Of a stretch of DNA of 64,000 nt, positions 25,085 to 33,496 are shown one piece after another (position 1 is the stretch's first letter; the number at the start of each line of letters is the position of its first letter). The notes beneath the pieces are model-generated. The model was not told the DNA's origin. It made no database searches and saw nothing but the letters and a program-made list of their open reading frames with translations. Location of the stretch: NCBI RefSeq assembly GCF_027257155.1, contig NZ_JAPWDU010000009.1, positions 95,539 through 159,538 on the forward strand. The letters are read 5' to 3'. The position numbers were made by a program, and so were the translations under genes. Source of the stretch: Cerasicoccus sp. TK19100 (GTDB taxonomy: Bacteria; Verrucomicrobiota; Verrucomicrobiia; Opitutales; Cerasicoccaceae).

Positions 25085-26310
25085 GCTTTCCGCTGGTGGA
25101 TGGTGTGCCCGTTGCGCACGGTTTGCCGAATGTCAGCTGGTTGGCATCGGGTGACGATGGTTGCCGCGCAGTGGTGGGAGGTGCGTAGCGTCGGCGACGA
25201 AAAATCGAATTCAACAAACGAAGCGGGCAAGCCAACCGACAACTCGCCCGGCAGTTCGCTGCCCCATCGCGTGAGGGCTACATTGCTGGTCACCATTTTT
25301 AAAGTAACCGTTGGGTCGATCTGATTCTGATTGCCGAACTGCGAGCGTGCGAGTTTGTAGGTGAAGTCCAGCTCTGCCATCAGGTTGGCCCCATTGAGCA
25401 TCGCGTTGTCTGTGCCCAACAGCAGTGGCACGCCAGCCTGAAGGAGCTTCGCCACCGGGGGCAACGGGAGCCCAAGTGTGGCGTTTGCGCGCGGGTTGAT
25501 TGCCACAGGAATGTTAGCGCTTACGATACGTGCAATCTCTTCGTCATTGGCGACGGTTAGATGGACGATTAAATCGGGCTGAAGAATTTCGATCGCGCGT
25601 TGCAGGTCGCCGAGTTCGGTTCGCGCAAGGCTGGTGTCGCGATAGGATGCATCTTCCAGGCAATGAATGGTCTTGGCTTTGTTAGCCTCCGTGCAAATGG
25701 AGGCGATGGTTTGCCAAGCCGTATCGGTCTGGTCGTTCATCGTGCTTTCGGAGAAGCCATCGGACTCCTGCAAAATCTCATGCAGTTCCGCGATGAATGT
25801 ATCGGGCAGTGGTTCCTGATTTTTCTCCAACTGCTCAGCGGAAAAAGGGACGCCGTCGAACTGGCTTAGGATTACCGAGTGCACACCGACTGCTTGCGCG
25901 GTTTCGCGCAATCGGCGGCAGCCCTCAAGGCCTTGCTCGCGAAAGTCGAAGTGGGCGATTGTTCCCGATGCAGCCATTGCTTGAAGATAGCCCTTCATCG
26001 CGTCCAGGTGTTCATTCCTTGGTACCGTAGCGAGTGATTGGTATTTGAATCCGTTAGGCCGGAAGAAAGCCTCGGCGAGGGTGAGGCGCGTTGCGGCATC
26101 CGCCAGAAAACAGTCGCCCACATGGGTATGGCCATTAACAAAGGCTGGTGCGATGACCGGGCGTTTGCCAATGGGCTGAGGTGCCTTGCCTCTGATGTCC
26201 ATCCGCGTGATTCTACCGTCCTCATACTCGAATGAAGAGCACAGGAACGGCTCCAGTTCCGGGCCTGATAAAACCACGCAGTCATTGATTCGTCCGGAGC
26301 GTTCAGTCAT
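25081..26310 (-). CDS. Amidohydrolase superfamily protein (deaminase-like)
   Basis: 409 residues. NGHTHVGDCFL provides the HxH metal ligands; further ligands are likely in AKTIHCLED and DLIVHLTVAND, and the catalytic aspartate in LLLGTDNAMLN. The C-terminus (KMVTSNVALTRWGSELPGEL) is typical of the family. The pattern is nearest to the cytosine/S-adenosylhomocysteine deaminase group, which deaminates nucleobases, nucleosides and related heterocycles. It overlaps its neighbours by 4-8 bp, in an operon with amidase, creatininase and GTP-cyclohydrolase-II-like genes. The precise substrate is unknown. Confidence 0.85.
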   Translation of the reverse strand: MTERSGRINDCVVLSGPELEPFLCSSFEYEDGRITRMDIRGKAPQPIGKRPVIAPAFVNGHTHVGDCFLADAATRLTLAEAFFRPNGFKYQSLATVPRNEHLDAMKGYLQAMAASGTIAHFDFREQGLEGCRRLRETAQAVGVHSVILSQFDGVPFSAEQLEKNQEPLPDTFIAELHEILQESDGFSESTMNDQTDTAWQTIASICTEANKAKTIHCLEDASYRDTSLARTELGDLQRAIEILQPDLIVHLTVANDEEIARIVSANIPVAINPRANATLGLPLPPVAKLLQAGVPLLLGTDNAMLNGANLMAELDFTYKLARSQFGNQNQIDPTVTLKMVTSNVALTRWGSELPGELSVGLPASFVEFDFSSPTLRTSHHCAATIVTRCQPADIRQTVRNGHTIHQRKA

Positions 26311-27595
26311 CTTGAGTCGTCGTGGTGAGCAGTTGAAATAAAGACGGTAAAATTTGCCGCCAACGGCTAGTGGGCATTAAGCACTGAATGCCGATGGTTG
26401 TCGAGGCCGACGATGGCAGCGGAATGGTTAGCACGGGAAGTCCGGCGAGGCTGGCCGGCGCTGTTTGCCGGAGCAGTTCCTCGCGCTGGACCTCGGTCAT
26501 CGTTTGTTTCGGCGTGGGAGATTCGGTAACTGGGAGTAGCGCAATATCGCAGTGTTGAAACATCTCCTCCAGGTCTTGACAGATCGATTGACGGACGGCG
26601 TGCGCTTCGGAAATCTCTTCGCTGGTCCATGCTTCAGCGCGGAGAATTCGGCGTAGCACCGCCGGGTCATATTGCTTGCGGTGGTTGCGTATCCACGGCC
26701 GGTGTAGTGCATAGGCTTCGATACTTTGCAATACAGAGAAAGCCTTGGATACTTGTGGCGCGAAGAGTTGATGACGCTCGTGCCGCGCATCGATGCAGCC
26801 GTTAAATTGATCGCCAATGCCTTTCAACGTAGTATCGCTCATTGGGCCAATGGCGATCACGCTCAGAGGCTTACTTTCGTTGCTCGGGACCAAGTCGAGT
26901 AATGCCAGTGATGCCTGGGCGAGGGTGCTCAGTTTCTTGGTCATCCATCCGACCGTGTCGAATGACGGGGCGAGTGTGATGCAGCCTTTGCGCGCCCATT
27001 CGTTGGGCGGTAAGCGTAGGCCATAGAGCCCGCAAAATGCTGATGGAACGCGAATCGATCCACCGGTATCCGTGCCAAATCCGATGTCCGCGAACCCTTT
27101 GGCAACGGCCCAAGCGCTGCCACTACTGGAGCCTCCTGAGACCAACTGCGAGTCGCCGGGATGCGGGCAATTTCCACAGTGAGGGTTGGCTCCATCCAGC
27201 CCGTAGGCGAACTCGTTCATCTGTGTTTTACCAAGTATTGCCAAGCCCTTTGCTTTGATCGTTTGCACGAGTGGGCCATCCGCATGTGGCCCGGGGCGTA
27301 CGGTTTCCAGGAACACTGACGAGGCGTTCGTGGGGTATCCGGCCAAGTCGAAGTTGTCTTTGAGAACGCACGTTAGCCCGCTCAATGGCTTGTTGGCAAT
27401 GGCTGCATGTTCGGCGGACTTAATTGCTTCGATGCGTGGCGTTATCGTTGCAAAAACCGCGCGCTTGGTTGCTGCATCGAGGCTATCGACTTGGCGGTAA
27501 AAAGTCTGAATGGAATCGTGGTTGCGAGCGTGGGTAGTCGACTGGCTGCTGGCGGCCATTGCGCCCTTACCGTGGTGCTCGCGATCAACGCTCAC
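26303..27595 (-). CDS. Amidase signature family hydrolase
   Basis: 430 residues with the Ser-cisSer-Lys triad: K79 in VLKDNFD, cis-Ser in the GGSSSGS segment (about 154-160) and the nucleophile in GTDTGGSIRVPS (about S180). LAILGKTQMNEFAYG is also typical. The family cleaves many carboxamides (GatA, allophanate hydrolase, AtzF). It overlaps the SIS gene upstream by 4 bp and the amidohydrolase gene downstream by 8 bp. The likely substrate is an amide generated within this operon's pathway (inference). Confidence 0.88.
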   Translation of the reverse strand: MSVDREHHGKGAMAASSQSTTHARNHDSIQTFYRQVDSLDAATKRAVFATITPRIEAIKSAEHAAIANKPLSGLTCVLKDNFDLAGYPTNASSVFLETVRPGPHADGPLVQTIKAKGLAILGKTQMNEFAYGLDGANPHCGNCPHPGDSQLVSGGSSSGSAWAVAKGFADIGFGTDTGGSIRVPSAFCGLYGLRLPPNEWARKGCITLAPSFDTVGWMTKKLSTLAQASLALLDLVPSNESKPLSVIAIGPMSDTTLKGIGDQFNGCIDARHERHQLFAPQVSKAFSVLQSIEAYALHRPWIRNHRKQYDPAVLRRILRAEAWTSEEISEAHAVRQSICQDLEEMFQHCDIALLPVTESPTPKQTMTEVQREELLRQTAPASLAGLPVLTIPLPSSASTTIGIQCLMPTSRWRQILPSLFQLLTTTTQDD

Positions 27596-28650
27596 TCGGT
27601 GGCATCCTTTAGGGTGAATGGTTGGTTGAGCGCATAGCCTTCGCCATCCAGCCCCTTGCCCGGCCAGTCGATAAGGTTTGCGCCAGAGCGCCGTGCGGCT
27701 TCGGCGACGATCTGGTTTAGCACGCTCTCGTAGTAGAAGATTGCGAATGGCTCGGGTAGTGGCGACGTGATCACGTGTGCCGTATTGATTCGGTTGAACA
27801 GGTCAGACGTGTCGTTAACGAGTGCTTGCTCAGCCGCTTCGGCGCTGGTGAATAGCCAACGGTGGGCCGGTGTTACGATTTCGGCTTGAAAAGGACCGTG
27901 TGAATAATCGAACAGATCACGCACGCGCGGCGCGGGCCGAAAGATGGTTTCGAGCACTTTGGCGCTCAAATTTTGCGCGTAAAGCTGAGTCGGATTGGCG
28001 AAATAAAAATCTACGCCGGCCAAGAGCTCATCCGCCAAAGTGTGGATCGATTGTTGAGCTCGGAAGTCCGCTTGGATCGCCGTAAGAATCTCGGGCTTCG
28101 GTAGCTTTTTATTACCAATGTTGGCGGCGATTATCAATGCCGTTGCCATTGCGCAGACCGGGCCGATGACGCGCGGCAAAATTTCAAATTCGTTTTCCAG
28201 CGGGTGTCGAACGATTGTCGCGCCTTGCTTGGCCAAGGTTTGCAGTAGCTCGGCTCGGTCACCTTTGCCGGCTTGGGATTGGCCTTGCTCTGTTGATGAT
28301 GTCACCAGTGTAAGGCCTGAAAACTGCCTGCGCTGGGCAAGCGCAATCTGAGCGTTTGGGGCCAGCCCTTGTGTAAACACAACCAAGTGGCGAGCATCAC
28401 GACGCTGCGCTGGCATGCTGTAAAACTGATTCAGCGGGAGGAATTCGGCGCGAACGGGTGTCCACAGATTGAGCAAGCGCACGAGGTAGCGGGCCGCAGC
28501 TTCAGAGCTTCCCATGCCGGTTGCCACGACGCCTCTGGATGCGGCAAGAGGTTCGAGCGATGGCAATTCCAGCCCGAGCGTTTGATCCAAATACTCCGGA
28601 ATCTGTGCAAGCCTTTGGCTTAGCGTTTCGTGACCCAAAGTGTCCGCCAT
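27592..28650 (-). CDS. SIS-domain protein
   Basis: 352 residues. VVATGMGSSEAAARYLVRLLN near the N-terminus and LVVFTQGLAPNAQIALAQRR resemble sugar-isomerase (SIS) domains, with a second SIS half containing RDLFDYSHGPFQAEIV, a segment like the DxxHGP region of glucosamine-6-phosphate synthase-type SIS proteins. The fold binds phosphosugars. Its presence beside hydrolases of N-heterocycles suggests that a ribosyl- or sugar-phosphate intermediate is handled (inference). It begins 3 bp after the stop of the tandem GTP-cyclohydrolase-II-like gene. Confidence 0.75.
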   Translation of the reverse strand: MADTLGHETLSQRLAQIPEYLDQTLGLELPSLEPLAASRGVVATGMGSSEAAARYLVRLLNLWTPVRAEFLPLNQFYSMPAQRRDARHLVVFTQGLAPNAQIALAQRRQFSGLTLVTSSTEQGQSQAGKGDRAELLQTLAKQGATIVRHPLENEFEILPRVIGPVCAMATALIIAANIGNKKLPKPEILTAIQADFRAQQSIHTLADELLAGVDFYFANPTQLYAQNLSAKVLETIFRPAPRVRDLFDYSHGPFQAEIVTPAHRWLFTSAEAAEQALVNDTSDLFNRINTAHVITSPLPEPFAIFYYESVLNQIVAEAARRSGANLIDWPGKGLDGEGYALNQPFTLKDATE

Positions 28651-28653
28651 ATG

Positions 28654-30246
28654 CTAAACCTCGGACTCCAGGAAGATCCAGTTGACGACGTTTAGCCCGC
28701 TGCGGTGAAGAGCCTGCGCGTATTCGTTTTTCTGGACCAAGCTGTTGGGGGAGTTCATCACCATCTGAATATTCAGACTCGGTAGGTGGCTCTTCAACAC
28801 TTGAAACACGACTTCGTAATCGCGTTGGTCGAAGGGGATGCCGAGCTTACGGTAAGAGTCGCGTGTGCCGCGACTGAGGTTCTGCTCCATCAGCATGCGG
28901 TCGATGGCAAACGCGCCAAAGCCGGCCCCGCGACCATCCTGATAAACGAGGACCACTGCGCCGCTTCCGTAGCGGACGATGTGTTGGATCGCACGGTTGT
29001 ACTTTTCTTTGTTGTCGTCCACCTTGACGGGGAAGCGGTTCAGGATCGACTCACTTTGAATGCGGACAATCGGGCTCTCGTAGGTCTTGGGATTGCCGTG
29101 GGTGAGCACGACCAAGTCATCACCCGTGACGACATCATAATAGACATGGACGCGAAACCAGTAGGGCTCAATCAGCAGGCCGCGAAGGGGATTACCGCCC
29201 TCGGTTTGGTCCAGTGCCTTCATCGACTTGGGATCGATTTTGAGCATAATGCGATTGCCGCGCAGAGACTCAAATTTCTTCACCAACGGATGGATGCCCT
29301 GGGTGTATTCGTCGATCTCGTGGTTGCCTAAAATGCCGCGCAATGTCTCGTAGCTAACGACGATCTCGTCGTCGATCGGGCGCACTGGCAGCAAATAGCT
29401 GGCCATGTAAATGAAGCGCTCGGCCTGCTTGAGGCGACTGGGCTTGAAGGGGACGACTGGTTCCGGCAGCTTGATGTCGGCCAGGGGAATTTCGTTGGGT
29501 CGGGAAAGGGTGTGGCCGGATTCTTTCTTGGACTTCAGGTAGAATAAATTGAATGGACCCGGCTCAAACTCGATGGTTTCGGCGCGCGCTACCTTTAGGC
29601 CATTGCGCTCCATGGCGGCCACTTTATCCGGGTTGTTCGTCAGGATGACCCACTCGGCCTCAATGCCAAGAATATGCACGATGTCGGCAATGTTCTGATA
29701 CTGGCGGTAGTCTTTCTTTAAACCGAGCAGGCGGTAGGCGTCGAAGGTGGACAGTGTGTCGCCACTGGCTTGAACGAGCATGCGGTCGCGCGCCTTGGCC
29801 GAATAGCCCACGCCGCGGCCTTCTTGCAAAAGGTAAAACAAGACGCCTTGGCCACTCTTGGCGATTTTTTCCATCGCGCCTTCGAGCTGTTGCACGCAGT
29901 CGCAGTCACAGCCACCAAGTGTCTCACTGGTCACGCAGCTGGAGTGCAGGCGCGTGTAGAGGAGGTCGGCTTTCTCAACATCACCAAAGGTTAGCGCGAT
30001 GATATAGCCCTTGTGAATGATGTCTTGAAAAATGCACGCCCGGAAGTCGCCAAATCGCGTGGGCACAGCGGTGTGACCAATGAAAACCGTGGCCCCGTGG
30101 ACCGGGTGATCATAGTAATTCCCGGCTTCCAACTTGGAGGCTTGCTCGGCGTAGCGCTTGAGTGATTCCGCCAAGTTACTTGGATCTATTGGTTGCGGGT
30201 CGCCGGATTCAGGTTCGGTGGTGGTAGCATTGGTGGAGCGACACAT
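28654..30246 (-). CDS. Tandem GTP cyclohydrolase II-like protein
   Basis: 530 residues in two repeats. Repeat 1 (about 70-240) keeps the GCHII zinc site, C-x10-C-D-C within HSSCVTSETLGGCDCDC, and the catalytic loop LLQEGRGVGYSAKARDRML. Repeat 2 (about 370-525) keeps VYQDGRGAGFGAFAIDRML but has lost the zinc cysteines, having VRIQSESILNRF at that site. GCHII opens GTP to a formamidopyrimidine or diaminopyrimidine product with release of formate; the divergent URC1 branch acts in uracil catabolism. No RibB domain is fused and no other riboflavin genes are adjacent, so a dedicated catabolic or specialised role is likely (inference). Confidence 0.85.
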   Translation of the reverse strand: MCRSTNATTTEPESGDPQPIDPSNLAESLKRYAEQASKLEAGNYYDHPVHGATVFIGHTAVPTRFGDFRACIFQDIIHKGYIIALTFGDVEKADLLYTRLHSSCVTSETLGGCDCDCVQQLEGAMEKIAKSGQGVLFYLLQEGRGVGYSAKARDRMLVQASGDTLSTFDAYRLLGLKKDYRQYQNIADIVHILGIEAEWVILTNNPDKVAAMERNGLKVARAETIEFEPGPFNLFYLKSKKESGHTLSRPNEIPLADIKLPEPVVPFKPSRLKQAERFIYMASYLLPVRPIDDEIVVSYETLRGILGNHEIDEYTQGIHPLVKKFESLRGNRIMLKIDPKSMKALDQTEGGNPLRGLLIEPYWFRVHVYYDVVTGDDLVVLTHGNPKTYESPIVRIQSESILNRFPVKVDDNKEKYNRAIQHIVRYGSGAVVLVYQDGRGAGFGAFAIDRMLMEQNLSRGTRDSYRKLGIPFDQRDYEVVFQVLKSHLPSLNIQMVMNSPNSLVQKNEYAQALHRSGLNVVNWIFLESEV

Positions 30247-30297
30247 GCGCAGAACCTAGCAACGATTATGCCACAAGTCAATCTGCCCGCGCACGTG

Positions 30298-31362
30298 TTA
30301 CGAAGCGACCGGGCCAGCGCTTTCGCCGGTAAAGAGCTTGGCGGGGACGACGATGTCTTGAAAATAGGATTCTTCGGTGTCGCGGTAGATGAGCTCACCC
30401 GCTAAGCGGCCGATTTCTTCCGGGAGCGAACCAGCCGAGGCCAGCGTGGGCCACTCGGAGTCACGCACGCGGGTGACATCGAGCGCGGCGACGCTGATTT
30501 CCTTGCCTATGGTGATGCCGTTCTTGTTCAAGCAGCTGATCGCTCCGCGGGCGGAAAGGCCATTGAAGCTGATCCATGCCGTGGCACCCTCGACGCCAAT
30601 TTTCTTTAAGATCGCCTCTGCGCAATCAAAGCCCTCGCGCCGGTCATTGCCGCCGCTCATGTCGAACTCAGTATGCTGTAGCTTGAGGTTGCGACGCTGG
30701 AGTGCGGCGACGATGGATTGGTGGCGTATCTCGCCGCGCATGGTATTCACCGTGCCGCCAAACCACGCAAACTTTTCGTGACCAAGATCGGTCAGGTGCT
30801 GGACCATCTTTTCTGCGGCGTCCTCCTCATTGGCGACGACGGAGTGGCACACGCCGGGCAGGCGGGCCGCGGCGTAGATGACACGGGGGAACATCTCTGA
30901 TAGCCGGCGCACTACGGATCGTTCCACTTCGCCCATGATCACCAGCCCGCGCATTTGCATGCGGGTTTTGCTGAATTGCTCGAAGTCTTTATCGTTCAGT
31001 AAATCTTCGGAACCCAGAAAGACCGTTTTGGCACCATGCTCGGTCAGGCAGTCGTGGAGCCCCTGATGGACGTGGCTGAAAAAGTTACTCTTGTTGGCAA
31101 GCCGAAGCGGAGCGCGCAAAATGTAGCCCACGGTCGACATGCCGACCTGGTGGGCATTGCTCAAGGCGGCATCCATCTTCATGCCGCGCGGTGAGTATCC
31201 GTTGACCAGGGCGTAGTTCCAAATGCGCTCAAAGGAGGTCTTGGCGATGCCTTCGGCGCGGCCATTGAGGACCATTGACACCAGTGTTTGCGAGACGCCC
31301 AGGTCTTTTGCGATCTGCTTTTGAGAGAGGCGTTTTGCTTTTTGACTAGTGGTTGGTTTCAT
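30298..31362 (-). CDS. LacI-family transcriptional regulator
   Basis: 354 residues. The helix-turn-helix LSQKQIAKDLGVSQTLVSMVLNGR occupies about residues 12-35, followed by the hinge and a periplasmic-binding-protein-type sugar domain (VGYILRAPL..., AALDVTRVRDSEWPTLASAGSL). LacI regulators normally sense sugars. The start codon lies inside an AT-rich palindrome (31361-31387), suggesting autoregulation. It stands between the polysaccharide genes upstream and the heterocycle operon downstream, 51 bp before the GTP-cyclohydrolase-II-like gene, so either set could be its target. Confidence 0.92.
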   Translation of the reverse strand: MKPTTSQKAKRLSQKQIAKDLGVSQTLVSMVLNGRAEGIAKTSFERIWNYALVNGYSPRGMKMDAALSNAHQVGMSTVGYILRAPLRLANKSNFFSHVHQGLHDCLTEHGAKTVFLGSEDLLNDKDFEQFSKTRMQMRGLVIMGEVERSVVRRLSEMFPRVIYAAARLPGVCHSVVANEEDAAEKMVQHLTDLGHEKFAWFGGTVNTMRGEIRHQSIVAALQRRNLKLQHTEFDMSGGNDRREGFDCAEAILKKIGVEGATAWISFNGLSARGAISCLNKNGITIGKEISVAALDVTRVRDSEWPTLASAGSLPEEIGRLAGELIYRDTEESYFQDIVVPAKLFTGESAGPVAS

Positions 31363-31405
31363 AGCTTTGAATAATTATTAAAGCTATGTCGGATAGGTTT
31401 GGCAA
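31361..31405 (-). promoter_or_regulatory. LacI gene promoter with AT-rich palindromic operator
   Basis: Read on the minus strand, TTGCCA (31400-31405) and TTAATA (31376-31381) are 18 bp apart and give a plausible promoter. The -10 lies in the near-palindrome 31361-31387 (ATAGCTTT...AAAGCTAT). Its core TTGAATAATTATTAAA (31367-31382) matches at 14 of 16 positions the site at 41200-41215. The leader would be very short. Candidate autoregulatory operator. Confidence 0.5.
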
Positions 31406-31417
31406 GTCGCGAGGTTT

Positions 31418-33496
31418 TTACTTTGAGGTAAATTTTGGCTCATCATCGGAATAGGTGACCGTCAATGTCGCACCGTTGCTCAGACGGACCAGCGCCTCGT
31501 CGTCTGTGGCGGAGATTAGCTGGCTCGTGGCGTTGTCTTTACTTGGCTGTAACAAGGAATAGATGATGGTCCGGGTACTTGGCTTTTCGGTAGCGGCGGT
31601 AATGTGAAACTGCGGATCATAGCCCTTGTCCAAGTATTTCGGATCGACTGGTGTGGCAAATTCATCATTGGCCGTGATGTCCAGTTGGTTGTCCACTGCC
31701 AGTAGCTGGACCTCCAGGTGGGCTTGGCCCGAATTAATACTTATTTTGCCATCGTCAAGCTGGGGCGGATTCACACTATGCAGCAGCCATTGAATGCTTT
31801 CCGGGCGCTCCAGGCGGACCTCATCGCGGATAATAATTAGCCCGGTGCGGAGCATCAGCACGTCGCGTTGAACTAGCTCGATATCGCTTAGCTTCGGGTT
31901 GGCGCGGTAGGCCTGAGTGGCATCGCCGCGAAACCACACGTAGTCGTCACGACTCTGGTATTGGGTGACGGTGCCCGTGGCGTTGGCATCCTGTGCGGGC
32001 TGGCCTTCGCCGCCAATGAGCAGCGCATTCTTGGACAAGGTTTGCCGGGTGTGGCCGTTATGATGCGGGCTGCGATGATATTCACGGTAGCCGGAATTGA
32101 TTGCCAACTCTTCGCCATAGGCATTGAGGATGAATGCATTCTGGTCGGCATGGCTGTGCGAATAAGAGCCGTAGGGGCTGCTCTTAAACTGTAGGAAAAT
32201 ATCCTCTGACGGGTTGCCCAGGTCGGTGTGGACCGCGACCCAGCCAATGCTTTCCAAGTACTTGCCAGGGGGCAATTCGCTGAGGTTTTTAGGGGCGGGT
32301 AAAGGGCGGTCGGAGACAAGGAAGTCGCGCAGAAGATACTCAATCGGCGTTGGGTATTTGCGCCACAGCTTGAACTCCATCTCTTCCTCGGGGAGCGCGC
32401 GTGGGTCTTCGTAAAAGTCCGTGTAAGCACGCAGGTAACCATCTTGGTAAATCTTAGCGCCGTGGATTACGAAGTCACGAATACCGGGCTCCATGCCGAT
32501 GCGCCCAGCTACGGGTGTGTCACCGAAGGCAGTCGATTTCCACGGGGTTAGAAAGTAAACAGGGAAGTAAAATGTGTTGCGCCAAAAGGGTTGCTGGTAG
32601 GCTTCGGGTGCTTCGATCAGCAGCAACGCATCTTGAAAAGAGGCATGCTCGATCACGCCGCGCCAGTAGGCCATGCCCTCGGCCCAGCCGCCGTCGTCAC
32701 CGCCCCAGGGGGAGAACTGATCTTCGTAAAAACGATAGGCGAAGGCAAACCAGTCGCGTGCTTCGGGCAGGTCGTCATAGAGCGCGAGGCCCATCATGCC
32801 GAGCATCGGGACGAAGCGGACGGGGTGGCTCGAGGGCTCGACTTCGAGTGAGTTGCGTTTCAGTTGGCCCGTGCGTTTGCGGAGCATGTGGTCGAACGTC
32901 GTGTTGCCGCGACGCTGAAACATGGCAAGCACTTGGGCTTTTTCATCATCGCTTAGGTGCGCGCGAATTTGGTCGTAAACTTCGGGCATCAGCCGGAGTA
33001 GACGGAAGTTAGTCTCGTCGTTGTATTCGATACCGGTGGTCCCCTCGGGGTCCCATTCGCTTAGCTTGACGAGGAATTCCTTGGCCTTGTCCAAGTAAGC
33101 TTGCTCGCCGGTCACGCGCCAAATGATTGTTGCCGTCGAGGCGATGCCCGCGACTTCGTTGCTGGTATCCTGCGCGTCGCGCCAGGCGTCGATCTTGGCA
33201 GAGGTGCGTGCCTGCGGGTTACTGTCTCCGAAGGATTCCGGCTCGGCGGGGAAGGGCGCTTTCAGGTATTTCTCATCGAAGCCCTGCTTGATGCGCGCAA
33301 AGAATGCCTCGCCTTCGCCTGTGGTGCAATACTCGCGAAACGCCGATTGCTGGCTGGGGAGTATCCAAGTGCGCGGAGCTTGCTTGGGGATGTCGGGCAG
33401 CTGATCGGGTCGCGTCCAGCTGTCTTGCGCGAAGGATTGAGCGCTCACGCCAAGGCAAAGCGCGAGCAGGGATGTGAGCCAATTGAGTTTATACAT
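31418..33496 (-). CDS. Secreted heparinase II/III-family polysaccharide lyase (DUF4962 type)
   Basis: 692 residues from the ATG at 33496, which begins a clear signal peptide (MYKLNWLTSLLALCLGVSA, cleavage near SFA-Q). The upstream extension to 33637 is antibiased because it overlaps the previous gene. The helical N-terminal region (about 30-400) resembles DUF4962, and the beta-rich C-terminal region carries the heparinase II/III signature GSYSHSHADQNAFILNAYGE. Such lyases cleave uronic-acid-containing polysaccharides such as heparin, alginate oligomers or ulvan. It overlaps the DUF2264 gene by 8 bp. Confidence 0.85.
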   Translation of the reverse strand: MYKLNWLTSLLALCLGVSAQSFAQDSWTRPDQLPDIPKQAPRTWILPSQQSAFREYCTTGEGEAFFARIKQGFDEKYLKAPFPAEPESFGDSNPQARTSAKIDAWRDAQDTSNEVAGIASTATIIWRVTGEQAYLDKAKEFLVKLSEWDPEGTTGIEYNDETNFRLLRLMPEVYDQIRAHLSDDEKAQVLAMFQRRGNTTFDHMLRKRTGQLKRNSLEVEPSSHPVRFVPMLGMMGLALYDDLPEARDWFAFAYRFYEDQFSPWGGDDGGWAEGMAYWRGVIEHASFQDALLLIEAPEAYQQPFWRNTFYFPVYFLTPWKSTAFGDTPVAGRIGMEPGIRDFVIHGAKIYQDGYLRAYTDFYEDPRALPEEEMEFKLWRKYPTPIEYLLRDFLVSDRPLPAPKNLSELPPGKYLESIGWVAVHTDLGNPSEDIFLQFKSSPYGSYSHSHADQNAFILNAYGEELAINSGYREYHRSPHHNGHTRQTLSKNALLIGGEGQPAQDANATGTVTQYQSRDDYVWFRGDATQAYRANPKLSDIELVQRDVLMLRTGLIIIRDEVRLERPESIQWLLHSVNPPQLDDGKISINSGQAHLEVQLLAVDNQLDITANDEFATPVDPKYLDKGYDPQFHITAATEKPSTRTIIYSLLQPSKDNATSQLISATDDEALVRLSNGATLTVTYSDDEPKFTSK

